From contig CM019714.1 in assembly GCA_009760885.1 (NCBI GenBank), positions 4,706,312 through 4,770,311 on the forward strand: a DNA stretch of 64,000 bases, given 5' to 3'. This document shows, in pieces, positions 1-10,883 of the stretch (positions are counted from its first letter, which is position 1; each line of letters starts with the position of its first letter). The position numbers and the translations under genes were made by a program. Source of the stretch: Achatina immaculata. Its lineage: Eukaryota; Mollusca; Gastropoda; Stylommatophora; Achatinidae. Below the pieces are notes generated by a model, which saw nothing but the letters and a program-made list of their open reading frames with translations, was not told the origin of the DNA and searched no databases.

Positions 1-125
1 TGTATAATATAGCAATATCTGTTCAGCTAACCACACAATGGTGTCTCCTCACATAGCAATGCCCATGTTAGTGTATAGTATAGCATATCTGTTTAGCTAA
101 CCACATAATAGCATCTCCTAATGAA
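1..125. repeat. Degenerate flank of 49-bp minisatellite
   Basis: Two diverged copies of a block with AGTATAGCA, TATCTGTT and AGCTAACCACA are seen. These words match the 49-bp array that becomes regular after 1091, so this is probably its decayed left margin. No gene is seen. Confidence 0.45.
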
Positions 126-179
126 GGTGGGGGGGGGTATGGTTAAGTTTTATATAAAAGTAAAAACAGTGAGGAAAAT

Positions 180-445
180 GGACAGAAGCAAGGATGGGGA
201 GAAGTAAGGAGAGCACATATATATGGTGAATATAAAACAATCAAATATTTTTGTGAAAGTCTTTTTCAAGGATCACTTACAAAACTAAATAAATAAAATA
301 TAAAAACATGAAAAACTGATGAGAAATTAAACACATAGCTTGTTTTTTTTTAATCCAAAATGCATGCAGATAGGTGAGCACAAAGCAGAAGCAGGCAACT
401 GAGTGAGAAATGAGGCAAAAGGAGGATGGTGTTTGATAACATGAC
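180..445 (+). repeat. Dispersed repeat, unclassified, copy 1
   Basis: This A-rich stretch shares ordered blocks with 13210-13480 on the same strand: GGACAGAAGCAAGGA-like start, AAGGATCNCNTACAAAA, TGATGARAAATTAAACA, a T-run, and CACAAAG.GGAAGCAGGCAA. The 3' part is also found inverted at 13975-14050. Three dispersed copies suggest an interspersed element. I see no coding capacity or terminal repeats, so the class is unknown. Confidence 0.55.
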
Positions 446-778
446 AATGCCTATGTTAGCAGGTGTCTCATGTGACAATTTCTATGTTAATTAGCTAACA
501 ATACAGAGATGTATTATTTTATGGTAATTCCATGTTAAATGTTTGTTCCCACATTGTTGTATTGTTATCTAACAATATTTGTGTTAGTTATCTAACTACA
601 TAGAATATTGTAGTATAGCAAATTCTATGTTAGTTATCTAAATACACAGTTATCTATTGTAATATAGCAAATTCCATGCTAGTTATCCAAATACACAGTT
701 ATCTATTGCAGTATGACAAATTCTATGTTAGTTATCTACTGTGTTATTAACTGTATAGTTAGATAACTCCATGTTAAT
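446..778 (+). repeat. Degenerate 49-bp minisatellite units
   Basis: Diverged units with TATCTATTGTAGTATAGCAAA and TATGTTAGTTATCTAA recur at irregular spacing. The block is separated from the regular array at 1091 by a retrotransposon fragment, so the fragment appears to have landed in one older array. Confidence 0.65.
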
Positions 779-1046
779 GAAGAATGTATGAGAAGATCTG
801 GAGAGACAAAAAAAATCTTGTCAAAAAAATAAGAGACAGACAATGTACTTTCATAGGACATGCAATGAAAATATTATAACAACAGAAAAAACAGAGGGAA
901 GAAGATCAAGAAGAAGACCAAGAGAAATGATACTGGACAGTCTGACGGGATGGTGTGAGAGGAGATCACCAACTGAACTGATGGCCTGCATGAAGGATCA
1001 TGTACTCTGGAGAAGCATAATAGCCAACGCCAGTCAGCACAGCACC

Positions 1047-1077
<31 letters not shown>

Positions 1078-1078
1078 A
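779..1078 (+). mobile_element. Non-LTR retrotransposon 3' end, family B
   Basis: This is the C-terminal tail of a LINE ORF2. The readable peptide includes REMILDSLTGWCERRSP, TELMACMKD and LWRSIIANAS, followed by stops and a (GAT)n tail at about 1049-1078. Relative to sibling copies (22388, 24200, 54559) it lacks about 17 bases after GGACATGCAATG, which removes the RRGGIE stretch and shifts the frame. No reverse transcriptase core is present, so the copy is strongly 5' truncated and dead. It sits inside the 49-bp minisatellite. Confidence 0.8.
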
Positions 1079-1084
1079 GACATC

Positions 1085-1596
1085 TAACTACACAGCTGTC
1101 TATTGTAGTATAGTAAATTCCATGTTAGTTGTCTATCTACACAGTTATCTATTGTAGTATAGCAAACTCTATGTTAGTTATCTAACTACACAGTTATCTA
1201 TTGTAGTATAGCAAACACCATGTTAGTTATCTAACTACACAGTTATCTATTGTAGTATAGCAAACACCATGTTAGTTATCTATCTACACAGTTATCTATT
1301 GTAGTATAGCAAACTCTATGTTAGTTATCTAACTACACAGTTATCTATTGTAGTATAGCAAACACCATGTTAGTTATCTAACTACACAGTTATCTATTGT
1401 AGTATAGCAAACACCATGTTATTTATCTAACTACACAGTTATCTATTGTAGTATAGCAAACACCATGTTAGTTATCTAACTACACAGTTATCTATTGTAG
1501 TATAGCAAACGCCATGTTAGTTATCTAACTACACAGTTATCTATTGTAGTATAGCAAACGCCATGTTAGTTATCTAACTACACAGTTATCTATTGT
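1085..1596 (+). repeat. 49-bp minisatellite, about 10 copies
   Basis: The core word ACAGTTATCTATTGTAGTAT recurs every 49 bp (for example at 1141 and 1190). Differences between units are few, mostly CTCT versus CACC after GCAAA. A partial unit continues past the retrotransposon fragment at 1794-1850. Confidence 0.95.
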
Positions 1597-1793
1597 CAAT
1601 CAGTCAGTCATTTGCATGACCCTTGTGGAACTTTGCCTCCCTAACAGCTCTCCTGTAGGCCTCCTGGTTGTAATCAAGATGCCCTGCTGTTGATGCGTCC
1701 ATTTGCAGATTATCAGTGATGTCTTGCATCCATCTTCGCTTTGGTCTTCCTCTCCTCCTTTTTCTCATTACGTACCCTTCCAACATGGTCTTG
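1597..1793 (-). mobile_element. Non-LTR retrotransposon 3' end, family A
   Basis: On the minus strand this reads as the last 60 or so residues of a LINE ORF2: KRRRGRPKRRWMQDITDNLQ, MDAST.AGHLD and REAKFHKGHAND. It closely matches the end of the larger copy at 5885-7201. A short (TGAC)n-like tail lies at 1597-1613. Minisatellite units occur on both sides, so it inserted into the 49-bp array. No catalytic domain remains. Confidence 0.8.
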
Positions 1794-2308
1794 TCTACTG
1801 TAGTATAGCAATATTCCTGTTAGCTATGTAACTATGCTATGATAGCATAGAAAACTTTCTATACTGGGACATAGCTCTATCTTCACATTATGAGCAATTG
1901 TTACAACGTGGTCATCTGATACAAGGAACTCAGTAGATGACAGAAGACTACCAAAGAAGAGAAAAAAGAAAGAAAAAAAAGTCAAATGATACATGTCAAT
2001 AGATGACCTAAGGTACATTATTAACATATAATAGTTTATTTAGACTTACGAATCGAGCAGCAAAAAAGATGGTGGAAACATAAGTGAACGTGTTTCTACC
2101 ACAGCACCCGTCTTTCTGTGTTCTGGTGAGCACTACTTTCAAGTAAATCTGTAGTAAATCTGCTCTCACTGTTGTAGTAGAAACTTCACAGCCAAACAAC
2201 TTGATAATTTCAGGAAAGTGAACAAATTCAGTCAAACATCTTAACAGTTTCAGGGCAGTGATGAACATGGATCTTTTAAAAGAAAAATCTAACATTAAAT
2301 GATGTATT
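1794..2308. other. No gene seen; array remnant then unique AT-rich DNA
   Basis: The first 60 bases are a decayed 49-bp unit. The remainder is AT-rich with no recognisable protein or RNA. A minus-strand frame of 106 codons at 2008-2328 has no family resemblance I can name and runs into a tandem repeat. Confidence 0.6.
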
Positions 2309-2560
2309 AAGCTGTGTGATGCCATCATCAGATGTAGGCCATCAACTTTAAGCTGTGGGATGCCATCATCAGATGTAGGCCATCAACTTTAAGCTGTGGG
2401 ATGCCATCATCAGATGTAGGCCATCAACTTTAAGCTGTGGAATGCCATCATCAGATGTAGGCCATCAACTTTAAGCTGTGGGATGCCATCATCAGATGTA
2501 GGCCATCAACTTTAAGCTGTGGGATGCCATCATCAGATGTAGGCCATCAACTTTAACCTC
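2309..2560 (+). repeat. 41-bp minisatellite, 6 copies
   Basis: AAGCTGTGGGATGCCATCAT recurs with a 41-bp period (2350, 2391 and on). Units are almost identical, which suggests recent expansion. Confidence 0.95.
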
Positions 2561-2639
2561 TGATTGTGGCATCTGTTGCAAGCAGGACTAAAATTTCTCA
2601 CAGACAAAAAGGTTTAAAAATGACAATCTTACAAATAAT

Positions 2640-2890
2640 TCTGTAATCAGATGTTTATTTTATGTAACTGACAACTGCACAACTATTTTAATTTCACAAT
2701 TTTTGCTTTGACAAATAGTATAACTTTACAACTTTTTTTTTTTTTACAAATAGTTTAGTCTCACAAATTTTGTTTTTACAAATAGTTTAAATGCACACTT
2801 TTTGTTTTTACAAATAGTCTCACAACTTTAATTTTACAAATAATTTAACTTAACTTCACAACTTTTGTATTTACAAATAGTTAAATGTTT
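2640..2890 (+). repeat. Degenerate T-rich repeat, about 27-30 bp
   Basis: CACAACTTT, a T-run and TTTACAAATAGTTTA alternate at roughly 27-30 bp with many indels. It is an old, degenerate array. The flanks at 2561-2639 and 2891-3044 show no gene. Confidence 0.65.
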
Positions 2891-3044
2891 TTATCTTTGT
2901 TATTATCACTTGTTCACAGATCATGTTTCACTCCTTGAGATTCAGATAATAAATTCACTTCAATAACTAATATTTCTTCGCTGGGGTTTTATCAGGTACC
3001 ATCCGAACAAGATGTGATATGCATACAGATTAACACTAACATAT

Positions 3045-3310
3045 ACAAATCAGTCACTATGTTTGTAACAGACAGATCAAACACTGACAGAAGCAACATA
3101 CAGATAGATTAAATACTAACAGTAACATATAGATCAAACACTGACAGAAGCAACATATAGATAGATCAAATACTGACAGAAGCAACATACAGACATATCA
3201 AATACTAACAGTAACATATAGGTAGATCAAACACTGACAAAAGCAACATACAAACAGATCAAACACTGACAGAAGCAACATACAGATTGAACAAATACTG
3301 ACACAATGTA
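3045..3310 (+). repeat. Degenerate ~30-bp repeat
   Basis: The words CTGACAGAAGCAACATA and AGATAGATCAAA recur about eight times with variable spacing of about 28 to 34 bp. Confidence 0.75.
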
Positions 3311-3390
3311 CACACAGAAAGAACAAACAATGACTATTTGATTTTTCAGTGCTAATTTTGTACTGAGATGAATGAAGAGTTTATGGACCA

Positions 3391-3690
3391 GTAAGAGACC
3401 CTATAACAGAACAATGGAATATAAGAAGTAACAAAGAAATCTACACGTTGTTTAACTCTCAGCTTGTAACAGCCAACAGACTGAGCTGGCTTGGGCGTTT
3501 AGAGAGAATGGAGGAAGATAGATGAAAAAAGGGAACAGACCAAGAGTTAGACCTAGACAATGATGGTGAGGTAACCTAGAAGAACATAAACGTGTTCTTG
3601 GAATCGACAGTTGGCAAGAATAGATCAAGAACAGAAGGACTGAGGCATGTCTTGCCTGCAGCAGTCAGCCTCAACGGGTCGGAGAGCTGC
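3391..3690 (+). mobile_element. Non-LTR retrotransposon 3' end, family C
   Basis: The plus strand reads RDPITEQWNIRSNKEIYTLF, then NRLSWLGRLERMEEDR, an in-frame TGA, and later NVLGIDSWQE and NRRTEACLAAVSLNGSES. The LGHVxRM-type tail is typical of LINE ORF2 C-termini in invertebrates. It differs from families A and B. The stop and frame loss show a dead, truncated copy with no reverse transcriptase core. Confidence 0.65.
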
Positions 3691-3721
3691 ACACATAAGT
3701 ACTCACTCTGTGGAAATTCTC

Positions 3722-4465
3722 AGCTACTGAGCTGTAACTGTCATAATAATCATAATCAAGTGCCGTGCCGCGTGGTGTAGCCGATCATTTCTCTCCACAA
3801 TTCCCTGTCTTTTGACTTGATTATGAGATCCGCCGGTGACTTTCTTCCTAGCCACGCTGACATCCCACAAAGTAACTTCTCTGTCTATTTTTCTCTGTCT
3901 CTTCTTCCTCAATTTTTCCAGTTGCCACAGCGTGTTCCAGTTTTCCTGTTCTCAGAAAATGTCCTACAAATCTCGCTTGTCTGCCTCTGATCTTTGCTGT
4001 AATTTGTCTTTTAACTCCAGCCTCTCTTAAGACTTCTTCGTTGGTTTTCTTGGCTTTCCATGATACCTTCAACATCCTTTTTATGAACCACATTTCCATG
4101 GCCTCCATTTCTCGCTGTACTCTCTTATTCATGGACCATGCTTCATATCCATAAAACAAAACTGGCTCGATGTAACATTTAAGTACTCGGAATCTTGTTT
4201 CCATTAATATAGATCTGTTGTACAAGATGTTTCTCATTTTCTAGAATGCTGACTTGGCCTGAGCACGTCTGCTTTTTATTTCGATGTGACATTTCCCATC
4301 AGCTGTTATAATCGTTCCTAAGTACTTGAATCTATCAACTTGTTTCAGTTCTGTGCCATCGATGGTAATGCTACATTTTGGTGGTATTCTTGTGACTGTA
4401 CTTTTAGAAATTTACAAGCATGGAACAATCTTCTTATTATTCTTCTTTGAGTCTCCATTGCATTG
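3722..4465 (-). mobile_element. Non-LTR retrotransposon 3' part, family B2
   Basis: Minus-strand reading gives the post-catalytic part of a LINE ORF2: VDRFKYLGTIITADGKCHIE, a stop, YIEPVLFYGYEAWSMNKR, EAMEMWFIKRMLKVSWKAK and FVGHFLRTGKLEH. The frame then shifts, and the end reads LGRKSPADLI and RHGT, followed by an AT/GAT-like tail. A related copy lies at 14058-14545. The catalytic YADD region is missing, so it is 5' truncated. Confidence 0.8.
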
Positions 4466-4870
4466 GCCTTGCCGATTTTGCAGTATAGACATACTTATGT
4501 TGCTTGAAGTCTAAGCAGGGATTCCAGTACAACTCCAAGTCTGAGAGGAGCAGGGCGAGCCACACCATGTTAGCCAAGATAAAGTAGTACAATTTTCCTG
4601 GGAACATCACGACCAAGCCCTTGCCATATGTAATTGATATAACAGCATGTCTCAAGCACCTCGCTGTTTTATTGGTTACCTCCCCTTATACGCTTTGTGA
4701 AAGACGTGGAGGCTGTCCATAACAAAATGTGTGTCAACAAACGGGATGTATGCTCCATTCTGTTGTTATTGTTATGCAGATCTGTTTATATAGTTGTTAT
4801 GTGTGTTACTGGTCAACAGCAAAGTACCATCAAAGGCAATTTCAATTATAAGTAAACTACATGAATCTTA
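4466..4870. other. No gene seen
   Basis: This stretch has mixed composition and no coherent protein, array or RNA signal that I recognise. Confidence 0.5.
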
Positions 4871-5249
4871 ATGTATAAACTAGGAAGAAGTAGGAACACA
4901 TTTATTACCGAGTACACATTTGTGACGTGTCGGTGTGGAGTTAATCACACAAAAACACACAGGACAAAGAAACAGAGAGAGAGAGAGAGAGAGAGAGAGG
5001 TGAGATAAAGTATATAAAGCAATGCTTCTTACAAGTCACAGCCAAGTGCTCCGTTCATTTCATTTTATTCTAATTTTTTTTTCATTCATATTCTTTACAT
5101 GGCATTCATGTGAATTTGTACTTTGTCTTCTCTCTCTCTGTTTTCTTTGTCCTGTGTGTTTTTGTATGATTAAGACCCACGCCGAAACGTCACATCTGTG
5201 TTCTAGTTAAGTAACAAAGCTGTTCCTACTTTCTTCCTAGTTTATACAT
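4871..5249. repeat. Inverted repeat of ~120-bp arms (foldback)
   Basis: The left arm starts with ATGTATAAACTAGGAAGAA and contains ACACAAAAACACACAGGACA and AAAGAAACAGAGAGAGAG. The reverse complement of 5124-5249 carries the same blocks in the same order, with small differences. The arms are about 120-130 bp and the spacer is about 125 bp (5000-5123). This fits a foldback or MITE-like element, or two head-to-head copies of a dispersed repeat. The (GA)n tract at 4973-4999 is part of the left arm. Confidence 0.8.
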
Positions 5250-5336
5250 TTTGTTATCACAGCTCTACTGCACTAGCTGTATAGTTGTATACTCATACAC
5301 TAACTCTTTGTGTGTTACAGGAATCTTAATATAACT

Positions 5337-5650
5337 GTGCTTCCCTCCCTTTCTTTCTTTTTTCCTTCTTTCCTCCCTCCCTCTATCATTCCTTCTTTCC
5401 TCCCTCCCTCTATCATTCCTTCTTTCCTCCCTCCCTCTATCATTCCTTCCTTCCTCCCTTCCTCTATCATTCCTTCCTTCGTCCCTTCCTCTATCATTCC
5501 TTCCTTCCTCCCTCTCTCTATCCTTCCTTCCTTCCTCTATCATTCCTTCTTTCCTCCCTCCCTCTATCATTCCTTCCTTCCTCCCTTCCTCTATTATTCC
5601 TTCCTTCCTCCCTCTCTCTATCATTCCGTCCTTCCTTCTTTCATTTTTTT
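5337..5650 (+). repeat. Polypyrimidine CCTT/CCCT minisatellite
   Basis: The plus strand is almost pure pyrimidine, with CTATCATTCCTTCCTTCCTC recurring at about 24-32 bp. Frames open on both strands (SIIPSFLPP forward, GRKEGMIE reverse) follow from the absence of stops. This is a candidate triplex-forming tract. Confidence 0.9.
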
Positions 5651-5659
5651 CCCTTCCAG

Positions 5660-5850
5660 GTGATAGGCAAGTCAACCACTTAAGTGATATTCTTTAGAGC
5701 AGTAACAAATCATCTCCATTTCTCTCGGTCTGCAGCCAGATTTTGCATGGTGTCCTCACTGTGCTGCAAGCTGTCTTGTTGTCTTTCCTTCAGGCGTCCA
5801 TCGTTTGAGTGATTTATGACTGTTGTTCAGGTCTCTTGGAGCACGTGATC
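5660..5850 (-). mobile_element. Possible retrotransposon C-terminal remnant
   Basis: Minus-strand reading includes GRLKERQQDSLQHSEDTMQN followed by LAADREKWR, a stop and FVTAL. The AADREKWR ending resembles LINE ORF2 tails. The match is short and by eye only. Confidence 0.35.
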
Positions 5851-5884
5851 AGTCTATTGTCAACATGTCTCTTTTTTTAGTTGT

Positions 5885-7213
5885 ACCAATCAGGGTAACC
5901 TGAAATTATGCACAAACTACAGAACTGTTGCCCTGATTAGTCATGCCAGTAAAGTTCTGTTAAAAATCATAATGGGTAGACTTCGTAAGAAAATAGAAGA
6001 AGAAGTCAATATGGTCCAAGCTGGTTTCAGGCAAGGAAGAGGATCAAGAGATCATATATTCAATATAAAATTAATAATAGAGAAATGCAGAGAGTTTAAT
6101 GTGAATTTAGCCTTTATAGACTACTCAAAGGCATTTGATTGTGTACAACACCAGAAACTTTAGGAAATAATGGAAAAAATGGTATTTCCAACACATTTGA
6201 TACAATTAACATCACTGCTGTACCTAGACCAACAAGCAGCAGTAAGAATAAATGGTGAAACAACAGCTTGGTTTGATATAAAACAAGAGGTCCGTCAGGG
6301 GTGCATACTGTCTCCTTACTTATTTAACTTGTATACTGAAAATATAATGAGGAATGTTAGAGAAGATGTAGACAAAGAATATTACGATGTCAAAACAACT
6401 AGAGGTTATGAAATACCAGAGATTAGATATGCTGATGACACAGTGTTACTGTCCACAACACAAAAATGAATGGAAAAACTAATTATGTCAGTCCGTAAGA
6501 ATAGTGAAGAGCAAAACCTCTATCTTAATGCCAAGAAAACTAAATTGATGACAACTGACAAAACAAACAAGGCAGATGATATATGTATCAATGAGGAAAA
6601 ACTGGAAGAAGTAGATAGTTTTGAATATCTTGGATCACTACTAACTAATAATGGAGATACAATGAGGGAAATTAAAAGGAGGACATCTATCGCTCTTCAG
6701 AAAGTAAAACAAATAAAGAATCTGTGGAGAGGAACGGACAGAACTACACAGATAAGATTTTTAAGGGCATGGCTATTTCCCATTGCAACATATGCCTGTG
6801 AGACGTGGACACTTAACAAAACAGCTGAGAAACACATAACTGCCTTTGAATGTAAATGCTACAGAAGAGTTCTTCAAATATCATGGACACAAAAAAGAAC
6901 AAATATATCCGTACTACAAGAACTTAATAATGAAGAAGGCTGGCTAGTGAAGAGGATTAAAGAGAGAATACTTAAATATTTTGGACACATTAAACGTCAT
7001 GATAATTTAGAGAAGACAATGCTGGAATGGTACATAATGGGAAAAAGAAAGAGAGGAAGACAAAGGCGAAGATGGCTGCAAGACATCGTTGATGATCTGC
7101 AAATGGATGCATCAGCAGCAGGCCATCTTGCTGACAGCCTAGAGGCCTACAGGAGTGCTGTTAGGGAAGCAAAGTTCGACAAGGGACATACAAATGAATG
7201 AATGGATGACCAT
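5885..7213 (+). mobile_element. RTE-like non-LTR retrotransposon, 5' truncated, family A
   Basis: A single reading frame from 5885 to 7201 encodes the reverse transcriptase of a LINE-type element. It begins in the finger region (NYRTVALISHASK). Motif A FIDYSKAFD is at about 6112-6138, motif B VRQGCILSP at about 6290-6316 and motif C YADD at 6428-6439, so the catalytic aspartates look intact. The thumb follows (FEYLGSLLTNNGD), then the tail with KYFGHIKRH and GKRKRGRQRRRW. The frame is broken only by TAG at 6161-6163 and TGA at 6467-6469. The 3' end has a TGAATGAATGGATGA tail. The endonuclease domain and 5' end are missing. The clade is inferred from motif style only. Confidence 0.85.
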
Positions 7214-8428
7214 TCAGTGCTCATGTCTTGTATTTTACATTAGAAGCGAGAAGTTTATAAACTTTCCTAACTGATTTATTTATTAAAAATATCACCATGT
7301 GATCGTCGAGATAAAATCTCACTATTTAATCAACACATTATTGATTAAATCAAGTATCTGCAAGACTTGTAGGAAACTCTCGTAAACGTGAAGTGCCAGG
7401 ATTAGCGAAGATCAAGCTAAACAACAGTGGTGACTCCGTATATCACATACTGGAACTGAGCCAGCAATGATCATACATGCAGACACCGTTCCCCTTGTCA
7501 AAAAAAAAAAAAAACTCGCAAAGTCTGCCGTTTTTATGGGCCAGACAGGGGACAGACATCTTCCATGGTAGTGGATCTTATTCAGCTTTCAACATCTTCA
7601 ACTTCGTGCAGACATCTCTCAGCAGTTTCACAGAAAAACTTCTCTCATCAATGTAACGGATGCCAACTTTCGTTGATTCTTGTCTTGGTACTAGAGCCCG
7701 TGTTTGTAGTTTGCCAGAAGACTTCTTCTTTACTGCCACATTAAGTACCACGTAACTTTAGTACAGTTTTAGCAAGCAGGAAACCGTGAGATTCTAGCAC
7801 AGGAAATCAATAGAGGACAACTTTGCATGGTTGGTCTCTATACGCTAGATAAGACATTTTGGACGGAAATTACCAGACAAGAAACTTTAGACTAGAAATA
7901 TAACTGTACACGCCAATATACCATACCAAAAAAAAAAAACCTTCTCCTGTCAGCGTACTTATATTAACACTTCCAGTTTGTCAAGTTTTGGCCAACGTCC
8001 TTTAAGTACATTAGCTTTGTTTCATTTGAAAACCGCTGTAACTTTTGATAGTAAACAGTTTGGTGCGCATGTCTAGTGACCCGTGTCGCCATTTTGAACG
8101 CGTTCTTAACACCGGGGGTCAAGTGTTTGGATGGAGAGGTAAACATATTCCACTACGACTAGGCCACAGTTTGTGAATGTACCCCCAAGTAGATGTTGAC
8201 TATTAGATGGACTGGAGAAATAGTTAGAAGGTTATTTCAGACATTATTTACCGAGTATTAAGCCACATATCATCACACGACGAGATCAGACACATCCAGG
8301 TAGATCTACACATCGCGATGGTATTTTATGTAGATCTAGACATCGCCGAAGGTAAGTAGTACACAATTATCAGCTAAAATCATCACACTACATCTTTTTT
8401 CCTAAAAAAAAACTCTTCATTTATGAAA
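7214..8428. other. No gene seen, 1.2 kb
   Basis: No coherent coding or array signal is seen. There are short A-runs at 7500 and 7927. A short direct repeat with TGTAGATCTA and ACATCGC occurs at about 8297-8350. Confidence 0.5.
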
Positions 8429-10261
8429 TCGTCTTACATTTCTTCTTATCTTATATCCTTCCCCTACCAGTTCGCCAATTTTTCCTGTCTTCGGCGAGTC
8501 TTTCAACCTCATCAAAGGATTTTATGCCTGTTAATTTGGCCTCTCTTAACAATGTCCTCTTCAGAGTTTCACGCGGTCTGCCTCTTTTTCTGTGGCCTGT
8601 TGTGTTCCACTTGATAGCTTGTTTTGGGATTCTCTGGTTTCTTCTCATCACGTGACCAACATATGTCCATCTCCTTTTCCTGATCACCCATGAGACTGGT
8701 TGTTGTTCAGTCATCTGTCTTATCTCTGCATTGTTCTTGAATTCATTCCACTTGATGCCGAGTATTTTCCTTATGCATTTGTTTTCAAAAGAGTCTAATT
8801 TCTTTTATATTTCTTTAGTTGTTTTCCAGCTTTCGCATGCATAAATGAGAGTGGATATTTGAATTCAATAATCTTAACTTGATTTTTGTGCTTATAACTT
8901 TTGAATTCCATATGTTCTCAAGATTCTTGAAGATCGATGTTGCTTTTGCAATTCTAATCCTAACTTCCTTTCTAGTGTCACCATCCTGGTCTATGTAGCT
9001 GCCAAGGTATGCAAACTGATTGACTTCTTCAATATCTGTCCCTTCTGTGTGTATTTTTCCATTTTGATTAATGGGAAGTTTCATTATTTTTGTTGTGTCC
9101 TTGTTAATTTCAAGTCCTATTTTGCTAGCCAGTGAGGACAGGCTATCTGTTTTTTCTTGCATGGAATTCACATTATTACTGATAAGAGTTATGTTATCAG
9201 CAAAATCAAGATCTTCTAGTTGGGTCCCATGTACCCAGTCAGTACCTGTGTTACCTGTGCAGCAGTTTTTCATTATGAAGTCTACTGTAATTCAAAAAAA
9301 GTAAAGGAGACAGTATATATCCTTGTTTCACTCCTGTTTCAATCTGGAACCATTCACTCATCCCTTCTTCTGTCTTGACTGCACAAACATATCCATTGTA
9401 TAAGTCCTTAATGATGTTGACAATTTTAGATGGTATTCCATTTAGACTTAAAATTCTCCATAATGAATCTCTGTGTATGCTGTCAAATGCCTTTTTAAAA
9501 TCTATGAAGTTCAGTATTAATGGTTTCTGCTTTTCAATATGTTCTTCAAGTATTATTCTGAGAGTAAAGATCTGGTCGAGACAGCTTCTCCCTTTTCGAA
9601 ATCCTGCTTGTTCTTCTCTCATTGCAGTATCAACTATATCTTTGAGTCTATTCAAAATGACCTTGCAAAATACTTTTGACGCAACTGATATTAAGGTTAC
9701 TCCTCTCCAGTTGTTACAGTCACTAAGGTTGCCTTTTTTTTTTTTTTTGGTATTTTAACAATGATTCCTTTTTTCCAATTAGATGGGACCTTCTCTTCTT
9801 TCCAAATCTTGTTGTAGTTGTCTCATGTTGTCACTATTGATAGCTTTTAGCATTTCGGCTGTTATTTCATCTTCACCTGCAGCTTTGTTGTTAGCCATTA
9901 AATTCACTGCTGTTCAATTTCATGCAATGTAAATTTCATCTAGGTTGACATTTAGTTGTGGGGCTGGTAAGTCGGTTTCAAGGTTTAACAATTTTTTTGG
10001 GTGTGGTCGATTGAGTATTTCTTGGAAGTGTTCAACCCGTCTTTGCTTTTGGTCTAAGGATTGGTCTTTCTTTAGATGTAATAGTACCTGTTAGCCTCTT
10101 TTGTATGTTATATAAAGTTTTGCTGTCTCCTGTTTTTGCTGCTTTTTCTGCCTCTTTCGCCATATTGTCTATGTATTCTCTTTTATCCCTTCTAGCTGAA
10201 CTTTTTACTTTCTTGTCTATTTCTTTGTATGTTGCTTTCGCCAGATCTTCGTCTTACATTT
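8429..10261 (-). mobile_element. RTE-like non-LTR retrotransposon with 13-bp target-site duplication
   Basis: The element body is 8442-10248 on the minus strand. The identical 13-mer TCGTCTTACATTT flanks it at 8429-8441 and 10249-10261, as expected of a target-site duplication. Translation runs from a linker (about 10240) through QAGFRKGRSCLDQ, motif A FIDFKKAFD, motif B GVKQGYILSPLLF and motif C to a tail with YVGHVMRRNQR and KRGRPRETLKR, ending at TAA 8451-8453. Motif C reads FADN (9193-9204) instead of FADD, so a catalytic Asp is lost. Several frameshifts and a T-run (minus-strand A-run) at about 9725-9748 break the frame. The 5' end is truncated. Confidence 0.85.
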
Positions 10262-10883
10262 ACAGCTATTTTAATGCATAATACGTATACTATAATACGT
10301 ATACTATAATACGTATACTTTTAACGAGGAAATAATTAGTTACATTCACTTTTACAATGAATCCCCTGTACATATCACGACCCGCGCTTTTTGTCTGGCA
10401 CAGACGGGAACGTCCAAGTTTTTCCCTTCGGCAGGGAAAGAGAAGACATGAAAGAGAGAGAGAGGAAGAGAGAGAGAGAGAGAGAGATTGTGGCAGGACC
10501 CAGGACTCGACATGACATGCTGTTGCCTTACCATGAGAAGACAGTGCACTATATCAACTCGGTCACCTTGTGGTTGTTCGCCCTACCGTAGTCACAGTCA
10601 TTCTCTTAAGTCTCCCCACCCACACACACACACATACATCAGAATTGCATTGTCATCTTTTTTTTCTAAGGCTAACTGTGTACAGTCGCTGTACTGGGCT
10701 TATTTTGGGTTTACTTTACTTTAAGCAAAGTCATGCTGTATACAATACCCCCGCCCGCCCCATTTTGTTTTACTCAGTTATAATCCTGCAACACAGTTTA
10801 CAAATCCATCAGAGGAGCTGCCATTTTAAAATAACTTCTCGCAATCTGCTGTTCTCTTCATTTCTCTCTGTACAATACTTCAT
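10262..10883. other. Microsatellite-rich DNA, no gene
   Basis: Three copies of a 14-bp unit with the palindrome ATACGTAT lie at 10277-10319. A (GA)n tract follows at about 10454-10488 and a (CA)n tract at 10618-10634. No coherent protein is seen. Confidence 0.65.

Noticed and set aside
2008..2328. 106-codon minus-strand frame
   Set aside because: Starts within a tandem repeat, has no recognisable motif and stands alone.
5265..5675. Frames of 117-136 codons (IIPSFLPPS and EGRNDRGRE types)
   Set aside because: Polypyrimidine/polypurine tract without stops.
5870..7230. Target-site duplication around the family A reverse transcriptase copy
   Set aside because: I compared the left edge near 5885 with the sequence after the TGAATGAATGG tail and found no convincing direct repeat.
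10277..10319. ATACGTATAC triple repeat as an operator or origin
   Set aside because: It is a short AT-rich tandem palindrome with no gene nearby. A simple repeat explains it.
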